Shown here: positions 11,432 through 24,112 of the stretch, one piece after another
Layout of the letters: each line of letters opens with the position of its first letter
Numbering within the stretch: position 1 is the first letter of the stretch
Assembly: GCF_964019925.1 (NCBI RefSeq)
Contig: NZ_OZ026470.1
Location: 1,173,521-1,237,520 of the forward strand
DNA length: 64,000 nucleotides
Direction: 5' to 3'
DNA from: Spiroplasma endosymbiont of Cantharis nigra
GTDB lineage: Bacteria > Bacillota_I > Bacilli_A > Mycoplasmatales > Mycoplasmataceae
Made by a program: the position numbers and the translations under genes
The notes under the pieces: model-generated
Database searches by the model: none
What the model was told of the DNA's origin: nothing
The model's input: the letters and a program-made list of their open reading frames with translations, nothing else

Positions 11432-12601
11432 TTATTTTATTTCTTTAGCCTTTTTCATAAACTTAATTTGCTTATTAATTGTATCTCTTTTGTTTCCAAT
11501 TATAAAATATCTTGCTTTTTGATAAATAAAATTATTAATTAGAAATACATTTTTAGAGTCTATCTCTATAAAATCAAAGTTTTCAATATTATTTTTAATT
11601 CAATAATTAGTTTCTTCAAATATAAAGGGCATTAGATTTTTTATAAAATTTAGATATTGATTTTTTTCATCCATATTATTAATATTTAATAAATCAAATT
11701 TTTCATTAAAATATTTCAATAATAAATTTGCATTTTCTGAGTTAATTGAGAGTATAGATATTTCTGGTGATAAAATAGATATTCTACAAAAGGGATTCCC
11801 TAAATCTTCAGTATATCTTAAATATAAATACTCTCCACTAAGCTCATTTATTAAAAAATTACCATTTTTGTTATATAAAATGTAATGATTTAAATTTAAA
11901 AAACATGATTCTACATAACTACAAGCTATACTAATTTTTTCTTTAAGTAGTTTCTCTTCAAATTTTTCTAATTTACTTGAATAATCTATATTAGTATCAA
12001 TATTATTAATAAATTCATTAAAAAATTCTTTCCTTTTCTTAATTAATAATCTCACTTCACTTGGAAGTAAATTAGTCTGATCTCATTTTTTATTATTTTT
12101 ATTTTTTACATAATGTCTTACAAGTCATAATAAAATATTAAAATTATTACTCTTAAAACTATCATTATTAATATTTCTTTTTCATATTTTTTTAATATTA
12201 TTATTTTTACTATAAAACTTATTTGTAACACTTTTTTTTATTAATTTATAAAAGTACTCATTTCTAAGTTCATTTGATAATATTCAAAATGCCAATACAT
12301 ATTTTCATTTAAATTTTTTTTTCCATTTCTTAGACTTACAAGCAACTATAATTTCTCCTATTTCACTTTCAATAGTGGAGATTGATTCTTCAAATTCAGA
12401 TGGATCTAAAGAATCATTTTCAGCAAATATTGAGTCATAATATTTATAATATTGAAATAGTTCTGAATCTAATTCGTATTCTGAATTATATTTTTTCTCA
12501 TTTACAAAGTATATATTTAGTTTTGTTTTACTTTTATTGTATGTAAATTTTTTTAATAAAGCTTTTTGAAAATAATGTTGCTTATTTTTTGGACTACTCA
12601 T
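11432..12601 (-). CDS. DUF4238-like protein
   Basis: 389 residues, intact when TGA is read as Trp. The N-terminus SSPKNKQHYFQKALLKKFT matches the DUF4238 pattern (N-x-H-Y followed by a conserved L-x-x-F). A predicted helical Lys/Asn-rich body follows. The start has AAGGTG at the right distance and a TATAAT-like box further upstream on the minus strand. DUF4238 has no settled biochemistry; members are scattered in mobile and host-defence settings. Here it is the only complete gene inside about 4 kb of IS3-type relics, so it was probably carried in. The family call rests on the N-terminal motif and could be wrong. Confidence 0.6.
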
Positions 12602-12689
12602 TTTTTCACCTTAATTATTATATAAAAATATTAAAAAATTAGAAGAAATATCTAAAAAATTATTTAATATTAAAAGATAATAGACAACC

Positions 12690-14010
12690 TTAAATAGACT
12701 TGCACTTGATTTTAAATCAACTGTAAATAGTCTCTTTTTTATTATAAATATAATCTTGAAGGTTATTTCTTTTTGAAATTAATTCTTTGAACTTAGTTTT
12801 AAAATCTCCAATGAATCAAAACTATTTCCATAATTTTTGAAGAAAATATCTTTATATCATCCATTTAAAGATTTAGTAGGAGAATTGTGTTTAAATCCAA
12901 CATCAGACATTGACAATGTAAGATTATTTGATTTATTAAATAATCTCTTAACAATAAAAGAAGTATTTACAGTTCTCTATTTGAATGATTGATTGCTATA
13001 CTAAATTGGCAATAACAATTTTCTCAACTTGTAATAAAACATTATAAACAACTATACTATTTTCTGAATTCTGAATTCTGAATTCTTAAAATCAAAAGAT
13101 ATCCTTTGTCTAGTATATCAATCAAAGGCAAATTAACCCAATATTTTTACTTTTTTATTGCTAATATTTAAATGTATTCAAGAACCATCTAAACTAATCT
13201 TTTGATATTTATATTCGTGCATATAGTTTTGAACTATAAGATCAGGAGCAACATTGCCTCTAGTTTCACCTTTGTATTTTTTTGGTCTATTCAAATGCTT
13301 TAAGTTAATATTTTTTCTAGCTTTTAATATCATTTATAATTTTGTAACTAACATTAATATTTCAATTATCTACAATTCAATGACTTATGATCCTACTTCC
13401 AACACTACCATTTTTTTAATGAATTTATTAATACTTGCAATTGTTTGTTTATTCTATTTTCTATTATACTTAATATTTTACCAATTAATAAAGCCTCAAT
13501 ATTTTTATTTTTTCATCTATAATATTAAACTTTATTAACGTATAAAGCTTCACATTTTTCTTTGGCTGATAAAGTAGTGTCTTTAAAATCAAAATAAATA
13601 AAATTAAATGCTTTATTCTTTCATGTCTTCTTCGGGTTATAATCACAATCTGATTCTGTGTCATGTATGTGCAAGAAGAGAAGACATACAAATTTCAAAA
13701 AGCTGATATTTTACTTTTCCTTTATAACTTTTGATTTTAATTGCTCATTTTCTTTTTGTTTTTTTAAGTTCCTCTTTCAAAAGTTTTAACTCTGAATCTT
13801 TGCTCATAAATAAGTTAGTCACACATTCTCTATTAATGAATGTCTCATTATTTATATTGTATTTTTTATTCAAAGTAGTACAATTTTCCTCCAAATTTTA
13901 AATCTAAATCACTTGCTATTTTTTTATGACCTTCTACATTTCGATATTTTTCTAATGCTATTCTTTTTAAATTCTCATCTATTATTTTGGTATAAAAAAT
14001 GACAACCTTT
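12690..14010 (-). pseudogene. IS3-family transposase relic
   Basis: On the minus strand the start region reads RIALEKYRNVEGHKKIASDL (an IS3 OrfA-like DNA-binding start). Further on are SLDGSWIHLNISNKK (first DDE region), then LSMSDVGFKHNSPTKSLNG and WYKDIFFKNYGNSF (last catalytic region), ending in NNLQDYIYNKKETIYSWF and a stop at 12690. Many stops and frame changes separate these. Short plus-strand open frames here are shadows of the relic. Confidence 0.7.
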
Positions 14011-14280
14011 CTATTGAGACTATTAGTCTCTTTAAGGTCCTCTATTCTAAGTTAAAAAATAATTTGCAAATATTAAACTTTGTTTACAAATAATTTATTT
14101 ATAAATCAAAGTTGTTATTGCAAAAAACATTTAAAAGTAGTAGAAACTATCAAATAAATATTAAGAAATAGAATAAAAACTTTTTATAAAGTATAATTTA
14201 TGGTTCTACAATAATATTTAAGTATTTGGATTTAAATTTTAGTAGTAAAAATCTTCTAATCATAATGATGTTTTTAAAGT

Positions 14281-14720
14281 TAAAGCCCTGCAACTATAAA
14301 ATGCAAAAGAATAAGATAGTTAGCGCAGAAAAAAATATCCAGTACTCTAAAATGTTTGAATATAAAAAAACTTAAAAAATATGGATATATTTTCTCAGAG
14401 GATATCACAGAAAAATAATAGCTTGATGCATATTATATACCTGCACTATTTTATTATGTAAATACTAAAAAAGTTTATGGTTTGATAATTGAAAATATTA
14501 AAGCTAAGAAATTAGCACTAAAATACTTTTAAATATGTTTAATGAGTTTGTTACATTTAATCAAAACTCAATTATTAACTATAATAATGATACAGAGTTT
14601 AAGTCTTCTTATCAATGTTATTTAGACACAATATTATTTGGTTTTAATTTAATTATATCAATAGTAGACAGATCAACATACAATGAATATCTTGAAGGTT
14701 TTTGGAAGTGCCACTAAAAG
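14281..14720 (+). pseudogene. DDE (rve) transposase relic, IS3/IS481 type
   Basis: After joining two frames the plus strand reads LDAYYIPALFYYVNTKKVYG, then NYNNDTEFKSSYQCYLDTIL and STYNEYLEGFWKCHKREV. These line up with the three catalytic Asp, Asp, Glu regions of an integrase core. In-frame stops and a missing N-terminus show it is dead. A shorter scrap of the same kind lies at 10766-10960. Confidence 0.55.
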
Positions 14721-14909
14721 AGAAGTAATAAAGTAGATTTATAAATATAATATTGTAAATGTATCAATACTTTTATAATAATAGAGTTAGTTATAAAATG
14801 TATGTATCTAAAAAACAGTAAATTTTTTTATTATTTGCTTGATTATATTAATTAAACTTGCTTTTAATTTTTTATGTTGTTAAAATTAAAAGAACAGGAG
14901 ATACTAAAA

Positions 14910-15608
14910 ATGTTAAAGATAAGAAATCTTAGTAAAACTTTAATAAAAAACACCTTTGTATTATCTTTGCTTTTATATTTTTATTTGTCTACAATCTCTG
15001 AATTTGAAGTTTTTTTAAATAATAAAGCAAATATAATTTTTAATAGTTTTAATGTTTTTTTAAATACGATATTTATGTTTATTTTACTTCTTGTTCTAAC
15101 AATTGAATTTAGTAAATTTATGTATTATATTGAGATAAATATAGGCAATACTAAAAATTTAAAATGAGTAATTAAAAGAGATAATTTAGTTTCCTTATCT
15201 AAATTAGCTGTTTTAACTTTTCCTTTTGCAGTTATTTATTTAGTTAAATTTTTTACAAAGCAAACAAGTGTATTAGAGTTTGAAATTATAATTTTATTTT
15301 ATGCATCAGCTGCAGTTCTTTTAATAATTACTTTAATTACTATGTATATTGCCTATAGTTTTATTGTAAAAAGAAAATGAATTAATACTTATGAAAAAGA
15401 GTATAACTTTTTAATTGAATCAATTTATTTTAATTCAATGTTCCTTGATATTTTAAACTTTGATCAAGATAATTACTTTACTGAATTAAAAAAAGAAATT
15501 GATATATTTTTAGCAACTAAAAATGAAGAAAATAATATCTTATTTAATCATCATTTAGCAGTATTTCTAAATGATACAAAAAAGGCAACAACTCCACCTC
15601 TAATTTAA
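14910..15608 (+). CDS. Membrane protein, unknown function
   Basis: 232 residues with TGA Trp. Four membrane helices are visible: two near residues 15-75 and two near 105-155; the last 70 residues are soluble and acidic. The start at 14910 is chosen over the in-frame ATG at 14874 because AGGAG lies nine bases before it. It is the first intact gene after the IS graveyard and lies upstream of the lipoprotein/permease cluster, but about 130 bases separate it from the lipoprotein gene. No family recognised. Confidence 0.65.
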
Positions 15609-15739
15609 TATATTTATTTGAAAAGCTATTTATTAGTAAACTATTTAAATAGTAATTTTTATTATACTCTATTTATATTTTTATGATATAAGAGTAATTT
15701 TTTAAATACCAAAATATATTAAAGAAGGAGAAAAAATAT

Positions 15740-17782
15740 ATGAAAAAATTATTAACAATATTAGCTGCAACAAGTTTGTTTGCAACTTCATCAATATCAG
15801 TTGTAGCATGTGGGGGAAATGTTGGTAAAGGTGGCGATGATGACACTCTTCCAAATGCAAATTTTGAATTAGATAAAAAAAATATTGATATTTATAGTAA
15901 TGAAGTTGGTTATATAAATATAACTAACTGAAGTATTTTAAATACTAAATCAAGACCAAGTGTGTTTACTTATAATGAAGATGGCATAGTTCAGGTTACA
16001 AAAAGTTTAAAAGGTGATCAACTTGTAATTACACCATTATCACAAAAAGTTGGTTCAGTAAAAATAATAGTAGCTTCTGAAGTTCATTCAGTTGAAATAA
16101 CAGTAGAGGTTAAAAAAATAGAACAAGAGTCTAAATTTAAGTTAGAAAAAAATTCTTTAAGTATGAAAACATCTTCATCAAGTTACATTAAAATTACCAA
16201 TTGAGATGCTCTAGAAGAAAATGCAAAACCAGATAAATTTGAATTTGAAAATGAAGGACTGGCAAGCGCTTCTTTGGATAGTGCAAATAAAAGAATTAAA
16301 ATAGAAACAGAATCACAAGGTGCTAATAATTTAAAATTAATAGTTACTTCAAAAGATAATAGTCACTTTGAAGAAATTTTAATTACTATTGAGGCTTCAA
16401 AGTTTAATTTAGCCCAAGAGGGTTTAATTTTAAATATAGCTGCAGGAAATATGCATAACGGTTTAATTGATTCAAGTATTGCTGTAGGAAAAGAAGGTTT
16501 TACAATAACTGATGAAGCCATTATTAATGGATTTAATACTATGAACAATTCAAATATAGATCAACAAGAGTTAGAAATTGATAGAGAAGGAGAAGGTACT
16601 ACAGAGGGTAATAATGGAATTGGAACTTCTGTAATCATAAGAGCAAAAGCAAATAGTGAAGTTGTAGAAGGGGAAACACTTTTATTACTTAATCAAAATA
16701 TTGATCCAAATGAGTATTTTGCAAATAAAAATTTAGGAGAAATTAGATTATTTGCAGGAGCTTATAATAGACTACCTGAAGTATTAGAATCAAAAGACGT
16801 TATAAGTTTAGGCGCAATTATTTTTGAACAAGTTGGTGCAAAAAACACTCAACTAGAATATGTAAAAGCGAACTTTATACAAAATCTTGGAGAAGCTGGT
16901 AAAGCAATTATGCAAAATGCCAAAACTACAGCAACTACTTTCCAAATTACAAATATGCCAACTCTTGGAGGAATATTTAAAGAGGGTATAGATGTGGAAT
17001 TTACATATAAATTTGTATTAGAAGATAGAATAACATTATTTGAATCTTTACCTGAAAATAAGAAAGTACTTGTAGATGCAGATAAATTGACTGATAAATC
17101 TAAATCAGCTCAAAGAGGTGCTAAGGAACAAATTTATAATCAGTTAAGCGAAAAATTTAAAAATGAGATTAGCTTAAATCACTTTATTGAATTTACAAAT
17201 ATAATTTTTGATACCTATGAAGTTATTACTCCTGGAATAATTTCAACTAGTATTCCAGTGGACTTTAAATTTGATGTATTGCCTGGTTCAGATAAATTGT
17301 ATGCCCATGATGGTGCCGCATGAAATGGTTATATTAATGCCAGTGGTGTGGCAGGTACTGCAACTGGTGGAGGTAATTTAGAAAAATATGAAGACAATAA
17401 AAAGTTTGATGAAAAATATACAGCAGGAATGGGAGGATTTACTCTTGGTGGATCTACTAGTGGTAATTTTTATCAAGGGCATAATATTATGGAGTTAAAT
17501 CAGAAATTAACTACTCCAATTGAATATCAAACAGTGGGAAATGGAAAAACAAATAATTTAAACTTTAGTTTGGAAAATATGAAATCTGAATATAAAGTCA
17601 CAGTTGAATCAAGTGATTCAAATGTGGCCTCTGTAAACTTAATAAAAAATGAGAATTACCAATATGTTATTGAACTTACAGGGAAGAAAAAAACTGGTGG
17701 TTTTTTGGGACCAAAAGAACCTACTATTAGTATTAAAGTTAATGGATTTACAACACATACATTTAAAGTAAAAGTAAACTAA
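15740..17782 (+). CDS. Large lipoprotein with Ig-like repeats
   Basis: 680 residues. It has a classical lipoprotein signal, MKKLLTILAATSLFATSSIS then VVACGG, with the lipid-modified Cys at about residue 24. Two tandem Ig-like (bacterial Big-type) repeats follow at about 41-127 and 132-225; each begins with F-x-L-x-K and contains YI-x-ITNW. The central 300 residues are a mixed domain I do not recognise. The last 80 residues form another beta-rich segment, after a Gly-rich stretch. The start has AGGAG upstream. It is four bases upstream of the permease gene, so the two are probably co-transcribed and may work together at the cell surface. Confidence 0.8.
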
Positions 17783-17786
17783 GAAA

Positions 17787-20700
17787 ATGAAAAATCAAAA
17801 ACCATTTTTTAAAAATTCTTTTAAAAACTTATTAAGAAATAAAATTCAATTAATTACAATTATTGTTCTAGTCTTTTTAACATCTTTTGTATTTACTTTA
17901 TCTTATTCTTCTACTAGTAGAGTTGAAAGATCCTATGAGAATTTTATTTCTGAAAAAAATAGTAACATCCATGACTTAGTAATTGATTTATCAAATGCTT
18001 CATATATTAATGATTTTGAAAAAGATTTATTTAGTAAAAATATTTCAAATTCTGAAGTTAGAGATAATTTATTAATAACATATTTACAAAATAAATTAAG
18101 AGACTCAAATTTGGATTTTGAATTTGATAGAGTTGAGTCGAGAATTACAACTTTATCTTCAAATAAGACATTAAAAGTTTTTGCACTGAATCCAGAACAA
18201 AAAGTTGATAAACTTGTAGTTAGTAAAGGAATGAGTATAGATACTTGAAAAAAGTATACTCAAGCAACTAATATAAATACAAAGAAATGAGTATATATTA
18301 ATGAACAATTTGCAACTGCAAATAATATAAAAATAAATGACATAATTAGATTACAAGATGATAACTATGGAACAAGCATTTTAGTAAAAGATAGTGAAAA
18401 AAGAAAAGTTGATTTTAAACTTTATGAAAAAATAGATATAAACTCTTGAATTCATAATACTGAATATGCTAATCAAAACTGATTTCAAGTTGTTGGTTTT
18501 GGTTCAAGTGCCGATTTCTCAACTCCAATAATTAATGAAGCAAAACCTTTACCCAACACAAAACAGGAAGGTCTTATATATATTGATCCATCACATTTGG
18601 GTCTTAAAAATATTTATTACCAGAGTATATACTCTGAAAACGAGTTTGATCTTTCAAATTATGAAAGTCAAAAAATCTGATATACAGATAGTGAGATAAA
18701 AAATGAAGAAATAATATCAGCTTCTTCAAATTTAGATAAAGAAGTTAGTTTTGTTTTAAAATTTAAAAATAATAAAGATATTAAAAACTCAGCTATTTTA
18801 ATTAATGAATATTTAACTAATTTAGATAAAGCAAAAGAAATTAAATTATATGCCGGGTATGAAAATACTATAAATAGAGATATACCAATAGCAATCCAAA
18901 GGGGAGATATTAAATACAAATTTAGTAATAGAACACAAATGCTAGTTTTAGCAATTAAGTCCTATAAGACTTTTAGTTATATTATTATGTTAGTAACTTT
19001 ATCTATTGGAATTGTTATGTTAGTAATAATGTTAAATAATCAAATAAAAAAATCATTTGGTCAATCTGGGGTTTTATTATCTTTAGGATATAAAAAATCC
19101 TCTTTAATTTGAGCAAATGGACTTTACCCCTTAGTTATTTCTATTACTGGAGGATTACTAGGATATATTCTTGGAATGAGTATGCAAGAATTAGTAATTG
19201 GTTTAACAAATAATTTCTTCTCAATAAAAATGGAAGTATTTAATCTTTCTTGGGAATCAATAGTTATTACTGTATTTGGAATGTTTATATTCCTGGAAAT
19301 AGTTACTCTAATTACTTATTTCTATATGTTTGATAAATATACACCTTTGCAAATGATAAATTTTGAAAGTAGAAGCTCTACAAATAAATTTAAATTAGCT
19401 ATTAAAAAAACTTTAACAAAGGGTAGAAAATTTGATGGTAGATTTAAAGGAGCAATCTTATCGGGTTCAATTTTAAAATTACTTTCAGTATTTTCTGTAA
19501 TGTTAGTTTCTTCAAGTTTAATTACAATAGGAGCTATCATGCCAAATGTTTTACATGAGAATAAGGATAAAACATATTTAATTAATGGTTTTGATAATCA
19601 GATTGAATATCAAAATCCTATCTATAATTCTCCAACAAGTTTCTATAAGACATATAATCCTTATAGTACAATGAAAGAAGATTTAAATGAGTCTAAAAAT
19701 ATTTTTGATATGTTTTTACAAAATAATGTATCAGAAAAAATATATAATCCATCAATTGATGTTGGATCATTAAATGATATGACTTATAAATCAATTGATA
19801 TTGATTATTTGAAAAATGATAACTTAACAATTGAGTTAGAAGATATGCCACAAGATGTAAAAAACAATTTTTATAAAACAGTTATATTTAATCTTTGATC
19901 AGATTTAAATAATTTCAACTTAGATAAATATTGAAGTAAGCAAGCTATAATAGAAATTTTAGCAAGCGATTCAAAGTCAAGAGACAATATAGAAGACTTA
20001 GAAAAAATAAGACAATTTTATTTAAAATATAAAAACGCGATGGGTTTAGATAATAAAAGAAAGGGTTATATTATTTCTAATGGAACAAGGTTGGATAATA
20101 GAGGAGGGCCTGCAGAAGTAGGAAAACCTATGATTAGTGAAACTGATTATTATGCTGCTTTTGGGAAAAGTTTTACTTTTACTCAAGTTGATGTTACTTC
20201 AACAGGACAAATTAAAAATGATGAACCCTTTGAAAAATCTCTTTATGATTACATTGATAAAGAGAATTGAACTGAAAAAAGATTAGCAACTATTGTTCCA
20301 ATTTATAATTGAATAATAGCTTACTTTTTTAATAATTTACAACAAGCATTTTTGCAAGGAATTTATAATGATTCCCCAGCTTCAATTAAAAAAACTATTG
20401 AAGAAGAGTATAAAAAAGAAGATGGAAATTTTAATGTTACTTTTGGATTAATTCCTTATAATGACAAAAAAGAAGATTTAGGAATATATTTAAATGGTTA
20501 TTTAAAAAATCAAAGTCTTAAATTGTATGGAATTAAAGAAGATAATAAAACTCAAATTTTACAAGATAGTAACAAAAAAGATTTAAAACAAGAGTTGTTT
20601 AAGACTAATGATTCAATTTTAATTAATCAATCACTTGCCAAAAGATTGAAACTAAAAGTTGGTGACAAGGTAAATATAAGTCACATAATGACAGCTTTAA

Positions 20701-21881
20701 GTTATGAACAAAATTTATTGGATATAGAGAGTTGAGATTCATCTTCTATGAGTGCTACTTCAAAAGAAAATGATTATACTTCTTCTAAAAATTTATATAC
20801 TACTTCAATGTTAACTGATGATGGAAGAGGATGGAAGAACTCTTTAATTAGTTCTGAAATTGATAAACGAGTATATAAATCAAATATTGATTTTAGTAGT
20901 CCTAGTTTAGTAGGGGCAAATGCTATGTCAAAAAATATTGCTAGTGGAAAAGTATCAACAAAAAATATTGAAAAGGATTTCGAATATACAATATCAGGAG
21001 TTGTTGATCAATACGGTAATAATAAAGCCTGAATTAATAATGAGAATGCAAAAGTCATTTCAAATTATAATAAGACAGAAGAATTGCTTTTTAGATTGTT
21101 TATAAAGGAATGAAGTAATCCTAAAAATCCAGATACACAAATTAGTAAATTAGTAAATTGAATTAAAGAAAATGAAAAACAAAGCAATAATTCAATGCTA
21201 CTTCAAGACTTTAAAAAATTTACATCTCAACCAGAAAATCAAATATATGCGAAACTATTTGAGTCACAATATCCTTTATTTAATTATAAAAGTTCTTTTG
21301 ATAGTAGTTTTACTGATATTTCAAAAGGAGTTTCAACACAACAAAAATATGGTGATTATTCAATGATTGGTTTAAATGGAGGTAGTGACAATGTTACTTC
21401 ATATACTGGCCAGTCAACTAGTTCAATTGAAAATGCATTAAAAGTAGATGAAGCTTTAAAAGTTATAGATAGAATTAATAGTACAGTTGATATGATAATT
21501 TATTTTGTTGTATTTATTACAATTTTTCTAAGTGCAATTATTATCTTGTTAACAATAAATTTAGTAATTTCAGAGAATGCCAAAATAATAGCAGTAATGA
21601 AAATATTAGGATATAAAGAGTGATACATTAGTAAATTGTTTATAGGTATCTACATACCAGTTGCAATTATTAGCTCCTTTATTGGTTTTGGAGTTGCTTG
21701 GGCGATAATCTTATTAGTAGTTAAGGCTCTTTCAGTTAGTTTAGTTTTACCATTAAGTTTTCATATTTGATATATTATTCCAGGAGTTTTAGGAACTTGA
21801 CTATTATATTCTATAAGTAATGCTTTAAGTTGAACTTCACTTAAAAAAGTTAGTATGTTGTTAGCTGTTCAAGGAGGATAA
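17787..21881 (+). CDS. Giant FtsX-type ABC transporter permease
   Basis: 1364 residues with many TGA Trp codons. An N-terminal helix (IQLITIIVLVFLTSFVFTLS) is followed by an outside region, three helices near 18950-19330, one near 19480-19540, an outside region of about 650 residues, then the last helices from about 21480. This is the two-FtsX-domain layout, with loops far larger than in MacB. It is a paralogue of the permease at 1-4032. The gene's last bases AAGGAGG serve as the ribosome binding site of the following lipoprotein gene. No ATPase is adjacent; the ATPase at 8241 is separated by 9 kb and pairs with another permease. Confidence 0.85.
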
Positions 21882-21885
21882 AAAA

Positions 21886-22932
21886 ATGAGTAATAAATTT
21901 AAAAAAATTCTAGGAGGACTATCTTCAATTGCTTTTATTCCAACTATAACTGCCAATGTAGTCTCATGTACAAATGATAAGTATGATGATATTTTTAGAC
22001 CCGATCCAATTATGCCAATAACAAAAAATGGTTTTGAAAAAGCAAACTTGGATAGTATAAATATTGAAAAAATATATTATACAGATGAGCTACTAAAGGC
22101 TCTTATTGAAAGTTTAAAACTGGGAGGATATAATGAAGAAAACTTAAAGATACAAGTTTTTAAAAATAATAGTGAAATAAGTTTAGATGAGGATTTGTAT
22201 AGAAATGCTTCATATAAATTTATTATTACTAACAAAGAAAACAATAATGATAATATTACAGCAGCAATTAAAATATCAAATTCAGTTCATTTACAAGATG
22301 TTTTTAAAGTATCAACTATTGGTAATATTTATGATAATCGACCAAGAACAATTATGATGGCTTTAATGTTTAATAATATGGATATGATCAATCAATTATC
22401 AAAAGTTGGTGATGAATTAACTGATGTAAATAAATTTGAATATAAAAAAGATAATAAGGGGGCTATAATCAGAATTAATGATGAAGTTCCTAAACAAAGA
22501 CCGGAGAATTACTATGGGTCTTTAGACTTAAATTACCAAGTAACTCCATTTCTAGAAGAAGAAATTGGAGGGCAACCATTTCCAATGACTATTTCAGAAA
22601 TGGTAAAAATATCAAATAATAATTTACCAATAACTAGTTTTGGTAAATTAGAAGGAAAAGATAAATATACAGTACTAATGCACTTTATTATTGAAAATTT
22701 ATCAAATCCTAGTTATTGAGCATTATTTGTCAATGATCTTGACTTAGATAGTTTTGAAGCACAACCTATTAAAAATAGTTCAAATCAGTATATGATTAGA
22801 TTTTATTCAAAGGATTATCAAAAGATGTCATTGCCAGAAACTTCAGAAGAACAAAATGGTGATTATGATAAAAAGGCTCATTACTTAAATGATAAACAGG
22901 GAATTGAATTAACTTTTAGTTATTTTGATTAA
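21886..22932 (+). CDS. Lipoprotein, unknown function
   Basis: 348 residues. The signal FIPTITANVVSC gives lipidated Cys at about residue 26. The body is polar and shows no motif I recognise. It starts four bases after the permease stop and uses a ribosome binding site inside the permease gene, so expression is tightly linked. With 15740-17782 it makes a lipoprotein-permease-lipoprotein operon, which suggests a surface complex. Confidence 0.8.
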
Positions 22933-22974
22933 GCTATTTTTTATATATTATTTTAATTAAAAGAAGGATGTAAA

Positions 22975-23010
22975 CAAACCGTTTGATAGTAATATTAAAT
23001 GGTTTTTTAT
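22975..23010 (+). terminator. Terminator before rplM
   Basis: AAACC-GTTT pairs with AAAT-GGTTT through a mostly complementary AT-rich stem, then a T run. It separates the lipoprotein operon from the ribosomal operon. Confidence 0.65.
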
Positions 23011-23029
23011 ACTTTATTCCATTTTTTAT

Positions 23030-23057
23030 TTGTGAGTTTTAATAATTAATGTATAAT
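23030..23057 (+). promoter_or_regulatory. rplM-rpsI promoter
   Basis: TTGTGA (23030-23035) and TATAAT (23052-23057) with a 16-base spacer, upstream of rplM. Confidence 0.75.
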
Positions 23058-23064
23058 ATATTTG

Positions 23065-23093
23065 CTTACTCACTAGCCCCGGAAGGTAAGGAG
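23065..23093 (+). promoter_or_regulatory. Possible L13 leader hairpin
   Basis: CTTAC (23065-23069) pairs with GTAAG (23086-23090) around a C/G-rich loop, just before the AAGGAG ribosome binding site. Many Firmicutes have an L13 leader in this place that represses translation. The sequence is GC-rich for this genome, which supports selection, but the leader family is not proven. Confidence 0.5.
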
Positions 23094-23102
23094 AACAAGC
23101 AC

Positions 23103-23558
23103 ATGAAACAAACTACACTTATTAAAACAGCAGATATTGCTAAAAAATGATATGTAGTTGACGCAACTGGAGCAACTTTAGGTAGATTATCTACTCAAAT
23201 TGCTATGGTTCTAAGAGGAAAAAATAAACCTACATTTACACCACATATTAACAATGGTGATCATGTAATTGTAATTAATGCTGAAAAAATAGTTTTATCA
23301 GGTAAAAAAGAAAATGATAAAAACTATTACCACCACTCAATGCACCCAGGGGGATTAAAAACTAGAAACGTTGCAACACAACGTAAATTATTCCCTGAAA
23401 GAATTATTGAGCGTGCAGTAAGATTAATGTTACCAAAAAATGTTCAAGGAGGAAATCAATACCGTGCATTACACGTTTATGCAGGTAATGAACATCCACA
23501 CCAGGCACAAAATCCAGAAATTTTAATAGTTCAATCAAAAAAAGGAGATAGTAAATAA
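23103..23558 (+). CDS. rplM: 50S ribosomal protein L13
   Basis: 151 residues, close to the usual length. The family motifs are [16 protein letters not shown], the [18 protein letters not shown] core and [10 protein letters not shown]13 is an early assembly protein of the large subunit. AAGGAG lies nine bases before ATG. The stop TAATG overlaps the rpsI start, giving translational coupling as in most bacteria. Confidence 0.97.
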
Positions 23559-23962
23559 TGGCAGCAAAAAAAGAAGTTGTTATGTATAGAGGAACTGGAA
23601 GAAGAAAATCTTCTGTTGCTCAAGTTATATTAACTCCCGGTCAAGGTGAAATTATAGTTAATGGAAAACCAGCTTTAGAGTTTTTCCCATATCCAACATT
23701 AGTTCAAGATATGGAACAACCTTTAGATGCTACAGGTACAAAATCAGATTTTTCAATCAAAATTACTGTTAAAGGTGGAGGATTTACTGGTCAAGCTGGT
23801 GCAGCTCGTTTAGGGATTGCAAGAGCTTTATTAGAGGCAAGCAAAGATTACAAACCAGAGTTAAGAGGAAATGGTTTATTAACACGTGATGCTCGTGTGA
23901 AAGAACGTAAAAAATACGGACTTTATGGAGCACGTAGAGCACCACAATTCTCAAAACGTTAA
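23558..23962 (+). CDS. rpsI: 30S ribosomal protein S9
   Basis: 134 residues. [14 protein letters not shown] at the N-terminus, [20 protein letters not shown] in the middle and a basic tail ending APQFSKR, which reaches the P-site tRNA. It overlaps rplM by one base. A strong terminator follows. Confidence 0.97.
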   Translation: MAAKKEVVMYRGTGRRKSSVAQVILTPGQGEIIVNGKPALEFFPYPTLVQDMEQPLDATGTKSDFSIKITVKGGGFTGQAGAARLGIARALLEASKDYKPELRGNGLLTRDARVKERKKYGLYGARRAPQFSKR

Positions 23963-23986
23963 TTAACAATATCATATGTACATATG

Positions 23987-24015
23987 AAAATACTCATTTA
24001 TGAGTATTTTTTTTA
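23987..24015 (+). terminator. Terminator after rpsI
   Basis: AAAATACTCA, loop TTTA, TGAGTATTTT and a T run. Confidence 0.9.
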
Positions 24016-24112
24016 CTTCTATAAAATTTTTTTTCATTTTTGTATTAGTCAGCTATTTATAAAAATATAAGTGGAGTTTGTATTAATATATAAGTGTAGG
24101 AGCGATAAAAAT

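Noticed and set aside
13254..13691. Open frames on both strands in 13.2-13.7 kb
   Set aside because: They have no binding site and lie across the minus-strand IS3 relic, so they are shadows.
14535..14717. 60-codon plus-strand open frame as a gene
   Set aside because: It is the middle piece of a DDE transposase relic with catalytic-region motifs on both sides in other frames.
24071..24112. Earlier GTG start for ldh
   Set aside because: No ribosome binding site, whereas TAGGAG sits correctly before ATG 24113, and the Rossmann motif then starts at the usual distance.
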